A DNA stretch of 64,000 bases, from NCBI GenBank assembly GCA_964035755.1, contig CAXIVR010000001.1, forward strand, positions 221,635,874-221,699,873. Reading direction: 5' to 3'. This document shows positions 44,601 to 53,600 of the stretch, in pieces. This stretch comes from Teleogryllus oceanicus. Taxonomy: Eukaryota > Arthropoda > Insecta > Orthoptera > Gryllidae. The translations under genes and the position numbers were made by a program. Within the stretch, counting starts at the first letter, position 1, and every line of letters starts with the position of its first letter. The notes beneath the pieces are model-generated. The model had not been told where the DNA came from. It ran no database searches and saw only the letters and a program-made list of their open reading frames with translations.

Positions 44601-47600
44601 ATGGAATTGCAATGGATTCTACCCCGAATGTCCTTCTTAAAATTCTCATCAATGATTTCAGTCCCAAGTTCTCTGCCTACAAGAAACCAACTTTAAAGGC
44701 AATACATGTGCTCCGTTACGTGGATATAAAGTGTATTCTGCAACAGAAGAGACTCTCTAATTGCAAGCGGGGAGTAGCGACATTTGTGAAACAAGATGTT
44801 TTTCTTCATAATATTCCACTACAAACTCCTTAGAAGCTGCGGCCGTATCGATCAAGCTTAATATAGTGGTGACTGTATGCAATATTTACTTACCGAATAG
44901 CCAAACATTAAATATTCTCGAACTTGACAACATTGTCATGCAACTGCCTAAACCATTTATTATAGTGGGTGATTTTAACAGCCATAATATTATGTGGGGC
45001 TCTCGAAGAACTGACAGAAGGCAAATCAATAGAAGAATGGCTCGATAAATATGATAATTTAATCCTCCTGAACAACGGAAGTGCTACAAGATTTAATACA
45101 AGCAATGGCACCGAGAGTGCAATAGATTTGAGTCTTGTGACTAGTAACATTGCTACAAAATGTGCTTGGAGCACCTTTGATCAACTTTATGATAGTGACC
45201 ACTATCCCATCTCTATCAACTTCTCCGACCGACAATTGGCAAAAAATCTCAAAACTCACCCTAAATGGTTGATTAACCACGCAAATTGGTTACAATTCCA
45301 ACAAATCATAATTAATAATGTCGATAACCTTCCTAAACCAGACTCGTATCCACCTCCTCTTATTAATAAAACAGTTCAGGACTTTACTAATATGTTGAAA
45401 CTCACCCTAATTGGTTGACATTAGCTGCCAGTTCATCCATCCTCTAAGTTCTGGAAGAATAAGAAACACCAGGTTCCTTGGTGGAACGAGGAATGCAAGC
45501 GGTCATCAAAGAAAAGAAGAGATATTTCCGAAAGTATAAGAAGAATAAAACCATTGAAAACGGAATACTCTTTAGGAAAGCTAGGGCTAAAGCCCGCTTA
45601 ATTTTAAAAACAACAAGACTTCAATCTTGGAATAATTTTACATCATCAATAACTAGACAGACTCCCTCCTCTTTGTTATGGCAAAAAATCAAGTCCATTA
45701 GTGGCGCACCGATGAACTCCATCCCATTCATGCTAATAGACGCAAACGGTAATAAATACTCACAACCTCAAGACTCCAGTAATTTACTTGCGGTATCTTT
45801 TGCTAAGAATTCCAGCCACTGCAACTATGATCCGGAGCTTTTGAAATCTCTTGATTCAACATTTTTTATGCCTCAAAAACTTATTTCTTCATTGGTTGGT
45901 TCCAACAATGACCATTATAACAGAATTTTCACCTTAGACGAACTGCTTTATGTGCTGAAGAAAAGTAACAATTCTGCTCCGGGCCCTGACAACATCCCCA
46001 ACAGTTTTCTTAAAAATCTACCAGCGAAGGCCCTGGACCATCTTCTTCAGATATACAATGTCATATGGTCCACTCAGACCTTTCCGGACCAGTGGAAAGA
46101 AGCTATAGTTATTCCGATTCTTAAACCCAATAAGGACAGATGCAACCCAGCTAGTTATCGACCCATATCTTTAACGTGCAATCTGTGTAAGCTTCTTGAG
46201 AAGATGGTATGCAACCGTTTAAGATGGTTACTAGAATCGAAAAGCCTCTTGTCTCCTTTCCAAAGTGGATTTAGAACTTTTCGCTCCACCAATGACCACT
46301 TAGTCGGAATCGATTCAGAAATCTGCGATGCGCTTAGCAGGCACCACCATACGATGGTTGTTTCGCTTGATCTCGAAAAGGCCTATGAAATGGTCCACAA
46401 ATCCAGACTACTATCTATCATTTCTACATTGCCAATAAAGGGCAATATGTTTGCTTTCATAATGAACTTTATTGAACACAGATTTCTCAAAGTCCGCGTT
46501 CAAGATAAAACATCACAGCAAGTTGAAATGTCAAATGGCCTTCCTCAAGGATCAGTGTTAAGTGTGTATTATTCCTCATCGCCATAAATGAAGTGAGCAA
46601 TATTGTAAAAGCCCTGTGAAAATATTTATGTTTGCTGATGATATCACCCTCCTCTGTAGTGGCAAAGATATTAATTTAATCACTACTATAATGCAAGAAT
46701 CCCTCAGCTCAATTAACGAATGGTCCAAGTCGTCGGGATTCATCTTATCAAAAACAAAATCAGAATTCATGGTCTTCACGAGATCTCGGAAAGTATTGAA
46801 CTCGTCTTCAGTAGTCCTGAAAATTGGTGATCATAACCTAAGAAGAACGAATACCAGCAAAATTTTGGTCTAACATTCGATCAGAAGCACTCGTGGAAAT
46901 CCACATTTCTTCCTCAAAGCGGATTGCTCTGTTAGACTTAACATAATTAAAATGTTATCTTCACACAAGTGGGGAGCGGACGTTATTTCGCTAATCAATT
47001 GTTACAAATCTTTGATACAACCAAAGTTAGACTATGGAGTCGTGGCTTATAGTTCAGCCAGCAACCATTTACTAAGAACATTGGACCCTATAATTAATTC
47101 TGCATGCCGCCTAAGTTTGGGTGCCTTCAGGACCAGCCCATGTACTAGCCTACTAGTCGAAGCGGACCTCCTTCCTTTAGACCTCCGTAGAAAATTCCTG
47201 TGCTTACAATTTGCTTACTCTTCTCATTGTTCTCTCCTAATCCACACTTAATTATATTTGTAACCTCTCTAAGTCCTTCCACTTTGCAAATCATCCTAAC
47301 TACCCTAAACCGTTGTGTGTTAGACTTGCTAAGTACCGTGATGAACTTGGCATTGAGTCTCATGATATCATCAAGAGGAAACTCAACCCTCTTCCCCCTT
47401 GGGAACATTTCTCCCCGCCAATCAATACGGAAGCTACCAAATTTACGCATCCAGATATCCCTAAGCCTATCATAAAGCAATTAATCATGGAGTTTCAGCA
47501 TAAATTTGCAAATCATAGCCAGTTTTTCACGGATGGATCCAAGCAACAATCAAGATCCAGTGGAGCTGTTATTCCATTACCCCACCCCTTAAGTATCTTT

Positions 47601-50600
47601 ACCGCCTCCCGGACTTCTATTCCATATTCTCATGTGAAGCTTGGGCTATTATCAAAGCTATTGATATTAGCATCCAAAGACCATCTAGCTCAGATATTGT
47701 TATTTTTTCTGACTCACTATCTGTTCTATCCTCTGTTCGCAACAGTCATTCCTTAAATCCCCTGGTTCAAGAAATCCAAGAAAAACTTTATCACTCCTTC
47801 CTTAAAGGTTACCGCATTACAATAGCCTGGCTTCCTTCTCATATAGGCATCCAAGGCAATGAAGAAGCTGATGCAGCAGCGAAGCAGCAATCTCTCTCCC
47901 GAAATTGAAACTGAAGCTGGCGGCTTACTTCCTGACCTCAAAACTACCTTTACATGCGGTTAAGAAACTTTGGGACCGGAACTGGAAAATGTTGACTTCC
48001 AAATTACATGCAGTTAGGAAGAGTATTGAGGAATCTCCCGCCACATCCGTAAGACTTAGCAGAAGTCATCAAGTGATTATTACAAGACTCCGTATAGGTC
48101 ATTTTAAACTTAGTCACAGCTACCTGCTAAAAAAGGCTACTCCTGACCCTTGCCCAAATTGCGGCCTCCCAGTCTCAACTAAACACATTATAGTTGATTG
48201 CCAGGCAATGTCGGCTGTCAGAACATACCTCAACATCAATGACAATCTCCACAATATATTCAATTCCGATTCAGGCCACATGAAAATTATAGAACTCCTC
48301 ACCAAATTTAATCTCATAAATAGTATTTAGATTGTGACAATACATTGTCCCATGTACAATATTAATATTAAGGCTCTATGTGTGTATCCCATGAAATTGT
48401 GCAACTAATGTATATTTGTATATATGTAACTACTGTATTATTGTAACTGTGGTCGCAATGGACCGAGATGTTTTTAAGGCGACCTTAAATAAATAATATA
48501 AAAAAAAAAATTGGAGCCATTTTTGAGAAAATTTTGAAGATGGCCCAAGTGCTTCATGTACCCCCAAAAATTAATAAATGTTTTTTAAAATCACAGAGCT
48601 TTGACTCAGGTCAGATCGACAGGGGTTTCTCCAATTTGTAAAAAAACAGACGATAGTGTTGTTCACATACACCAGACGGACGGACGGACGGACGGACGGA
48701 CGGACGGACGGACGGACGTTTTGAAAAAACACTTTTTCGGTATCAGGGACCCCAAAACGTGTATTTTCGTTGAAATCTCGAAATCGATTTTTCGCAGCAT
48801 TTCATAACTTTCTCCATACTACGTATATTACTCCGTATATACGTATGTAAACGAGAAAGGAAAAAGGATAATATGTCGATAGATAGCAGAGCACTAAAGA
48901 ACATAGTGAATTATGGTTCTTGAAGTTAGAAATATGGTGCATTACACATTTAAATAAGTGGAAAAATAACGTCGCAGCAAGAATCATTGCATTAGACGCC
49001 CATGCATTTAATCTACGTGCCGTGTCGTCCTCAATATGCAATGGCAGGCTGTCTCCCTCCCCCGCCCGCTACTTGCTCTTTCATCGCTCTTGCGGGCAGC
49101 GTCCGGAGTGCAGAATGCCCGTAAAGGCAGGCGTTGTGCAGGTCTGTTCTATACCATGCTAGTTGTATGGTAAGGCAAATGAATGATTCTTACCCTGTAT
49201 GTAGCCAACGACTAGAATCGATCGTTTCTCTGGTCTTTTCTTCATCATTGCAATAATATAACATGTTGCAGTATCCGCGAACGAGCAGTTCACCAGGCTG
49301 TCCCATAGGCACAATATCGCCCTTTCTGTCAACAACCTTCACCTACAAAGTTCATAGATATTGCATCCATAAAGTCAAGAAAGTTTTTCATCGCCTTTTA
49401 TGTAATTATATTTGAAGGGAATTTAAAAGTAATTATACCAGTTTGCATACATTATTCTTTGTACTGAAATATTAACTTTTACAATACTGGAGAATGAAAA
49501 CAGAAGTTATCTTCCACATACAATTATCCTTCTCCAATATGGGTTTCCACAAGATTTCCGTGGTTTAGGCTAATGCTGGTCAAGAAAATACGACTTTCTT
49601 ATAATTTTATAATGAAAGTTAGGAGTAATATATGTAAAAAAAATGAAATACAGGAATCAAAAAAGTATTTTTAATGACTACCAAATGATTAGGAGCCATT
49701 TCACGAGTTTTGTTTAATTATGTAAACAAAGAATGTTTCCACGATGTATATTTAATGTTAGTCGAAAAAAAAAACCTGCAACAGTGATATATTTGAGTGA
49801 GCCAATTACCAGTATTAAAACTAGCTCACTTTCGCCCCACGTGAAGTTGGTAGGGGGGCATCTTTCAAATTTTAAATAATAACCCCCATTTTTATTGGAG
49901 ATTAAATCTGCGACAAAATGTTTAACTTTTACCCGAATTGTTTTTTCTCGAATTCTTGAAGATGACTTGAGAATCTTCGTTTGGGGAAAACAACATTGTA
50001 TTTTAAAACAAATTTGCGATAAACAATGTAGTTATTTTACATTTTTTATCCTAGTTTGGGAACAAACTCATGTTAAGGTACTTTCGTACTCATTGCGATA
50101 GGGCAATTATTTTAAATATAAGCACGTACTATATCTTTAATTGGTGTACTCTGCTTGTTGAAATCGAAATAGAACTGAAGCTTTCTGCAGATCAATGAAA
50201 ATAAACTTATTTTCACGGTAGTTGTACTATCACTTTAGGTACGACTTAATCGTCGTGAAATCTACCTACCGAAACAGTGATGAAATTTTGATGAGGTCTG
50301 TTGATGATGCTGACTATCGGGCCGAAGCAACTTGCTTCACTTCATTTTAGTGAAATCGCGTACCTCGAGATTTTAAACTTTTGATGGGATATACAAATCT
50401 GCTATCACCCACCGATGTTTCGAGCGCTGAAGACTTTTCCGGTTTAAGCATATGTCGATTGTGTTGAAACTGGTGTATGGTTATGTTTGTTGTAGATATT
50501 AATATATCAGTACATATAAACGTTGCATAAAATAGTACGTGACTTGAGAGTTTCACTTTTAGAATTCCCTTCGTAATTTACGTCATATAAGAATTGTAGT

Positions 50601-53600
50601 GTTGAAGAGTGAAGACAACAGTTTTATAGTTGATGAAATTATTTTTTTCGCTTTGTGTAAAACGAATACTTAACGATACGAAACGATTACTGAAATCATT
50701 TTTACCTCCGTGTGATCCATTACTTTCCCAACAGTGGTGGCACAACGCTCAATAGAATCTTGTGGTAGGGAAATAAATGTAGTTGGACCGGTTTCAGTCA
50801 TGCCCATTGCTACCTGGTAGAAACACGTCATGCACACCATTTTATGTTAAACAAATGAATAAACAAAATATCTGAATAATAATGATCCATTTCTTATCAA
50901 TAACAATGAAATGAATAACTTGCAAAATTTTCAGATGTTAATAAGAGAATAAAGTAACAAAAAATAGCCTTAAAAATAATAATGCTAAAAATAACAAATA
51001 CTCACCACACATCTGTGTAAGGACAATAATTTAACAATTTTATGAAGGAGTTGTGGAGGCGTAGGAGCGCCTCCCGTAAGCGCGACTTCTAGTGAGTCGA
51101 ACGTCCTAGGATTTTCGTCCTTCGATAATATATCGACAAACATGGTGGGGGTTCCAAGAATAACGGTGCATCTATAAAAGCAATTAAATCAGGATGGTAA
51201 TTGTGAGAAATTACTCAAATTTCTAATTATTCACAATATTGCATTGCACCCCATTGCATCCCAACACTTATTAAAGGAACTTATATTTCTTTTTCCTTGA
51301 GATGCCGATTTATTTATGAACGGCGTGATCACATTCCTATCTAATGTGTCCAAAATGAAAGATGTCTGTTTCGCAAAGTTTCAAACAAGCTATTTCTTGA
51401 ACGACACTGCGTGATCTCTCACAAGAAGCTTGCCCCTTTATACTAGGGTTTTCGTAACGTGGCGCGTGAGGAACCTCGTCTTCACGATGAAATATAGCAC
51501 GGCTTTTCGCGTCTTTCTCGGTCGTGTCACCAGATGTCGCATTCTCGCGACCGTATCCAGCAGTGCTGCAGATCAAGCGACATCTAGCGGCACGACCGAG
51601 AAAGACGCGAAAAGTCGTGCTATATTTCATCATGAAGTCCCTCACGCGCCACGTTATGAATTAGACTTTATATTTTATATAATAGTACCTCCCGGTCAGA
51701 GTTAATGCAAAGTCAACAGCAATGCCGAATCTGAGCTTTACTCAGCGGATTCCAGGATACGGGCGACCACGAGCTCCTATTCCGAAGAAAGTTAGGAATC
51801 GGCGAGATTCCTTCGAAACAGTTTGACCTATCTGGCTGACGTCTGAGACGCTTGTGACCGCCCTCGTAGGTTAAAAAAAACAACGAGAAAGTATCGCATA
51901 TGGGCTCAAAGAACCTATCTAGTTTCACAGAGATTCTACATGGAGCAGCGAATATTAAAGTAGTAATTATTTTTATTATATGTAATTATAAAGCAGTCGG
52001 TTTTAAAGGTATTAAATAGCAAAATCCAGTATTAAATAGCAAGTCGTATATCCAATTATTGGAAAGCGAATCTACAAACCATTGAGCAAACCTTGAGCAA
52101 ATGCTGAGATGGCCCCTTGTTTTTCTTCTGGACATAAAAGTAACTTCATTTTCTGTGCACGTCTTCTAGAATTCAGTGGGAAATACAATTATTCAAATTA
52201 TCGTTTCCATGTTGTCGCGGCAGGAAGTATTATTCCGAAGGACAACATGGATAAACCAAAATTTATTGCCTTTTATCCTTGAAAATAGATTTTATTACAT
52301 GGGAGCTTTTTTTCCCCAAAATTTAAGTAGTATATGACTTAGTGTAGGGCTCACAGAATTTTGAAAATGTGCACACAATTCAATTTTCTTCATAGCACGT
52401 CATACGCAGTTTTTAACTGTTTTTTGACGTAAAATAAATAAATAAAAAAGACAGTAATTGAAACTGCTTTCAGAAGAAATAAGTTGAAATAAATCAGTTC
52501 TGCTTTCCGAGATGCATGTCATCAAATGCTTTGATTTTAATTATAATTTTTTAAAGACTAGTTTACATTTTAAAGAAACCTAATACTTCACCTTTCTTTT
52601 TCAATGGCCTTAATGGATGTTTCTGCTTGAAAAGTAGGTGAAGGAAGTACTAACGTGCATCCAAAATGCAGAGCGTTCACAATTCCAAGTCCATTTCCGA
52701 AACCATGAAACATTGGAATTGGCAAGCAAATTCGATGTTGCTAAAATGAATTAATGATTAACTTTACTCTGAAGAATGAATGTTTAAAAACCAAGCACAA
52801 TTTTCTATTTTAACAGAAAACAAATAGACATGTAAGCATAAGAAATAGAATACCTTCTTGTCAAATTCTAGACGCTTTCCTGAAAAGTACGCGTTATTGA
52901 CGATGGTGTGATGACTCAAAAGAGTGCCTTTTGGTTGCCCAGTTGTACCCTGAAATATGAAATAAGTCGTGTATAGTCAGGTGGTGACGTTTTGTTACAC
53001 GCTTTTAATGTACAATGGTGTTCATAAAAGAAGCTATTTCATCCGGAGACTTACGGACGTGAATTGCATGTTACATGGTGAATCCGGGTCTATTAAATCT
53101 TGTAGCGTTTGAATGAGAGATACATCAGCGTCAGTGCTCGATTCCATTAGACTCTCGTAAGTAATAGCTCCTCTGTATTGAGAAAGATACATGATACAGA
53201 AAGGTAATAGGCAAATGTGATACAATGTCCCACAATTCACTGAAAAATCTCTAAAACGGTGCGCAATAATACGTGAATTAATTTCACCGCCATTTTGATG
53301 TAACGCCGTTTTTTTGGTGTTTACAAATACACACTTTCTTTTAAAAAATTAAAATAATTATACTTATGAATGAAAGAAGGTTGTTATGGACATCATAATG
53401 AACTAATATGAGATTATATTATATTTTATTCTTTATTGCTATAATATATATAAATATATAAAGACAGTGTGTTTGTGACAATGTGTGTGACAATAACGAT
53501 TTTTGATTGTTTTATTGATTTGGCGTTAGCATCAATCATTGTAAAAATATTACGGCCAAACTTTATTAATAGTTCTGTTTAAAATTATTTGTATCAATCA

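Larger units (their letters stand above)
42684..48510 (+). mobile_element. I/Jockey-superfamily LINE, nearly full length
   Basis: A ~5.8-kb non-LTR retrotransposon. It has a GC-richer 5' leader (42,684-42,990), ORF1 with a CCHC knuckle, ORF2 with an apurinic-type endonuclease, reverse transcriptase, RNase H and a C-terminal CCHC knuckle, then a 3' tail with AAATAAATAAT and poly(A). The sequence AAAAAAATTG occurs at both ends (42,674-42,683 and ~48,504-48,513), a probable target duplication. The RNase H domain and motif style fit the I clade. All reading frames are broken by small indels and one SINE insertion, so it is inactive. It lies in the long intron of ACSF2, opposite to that gene. Confidence 0.88.
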
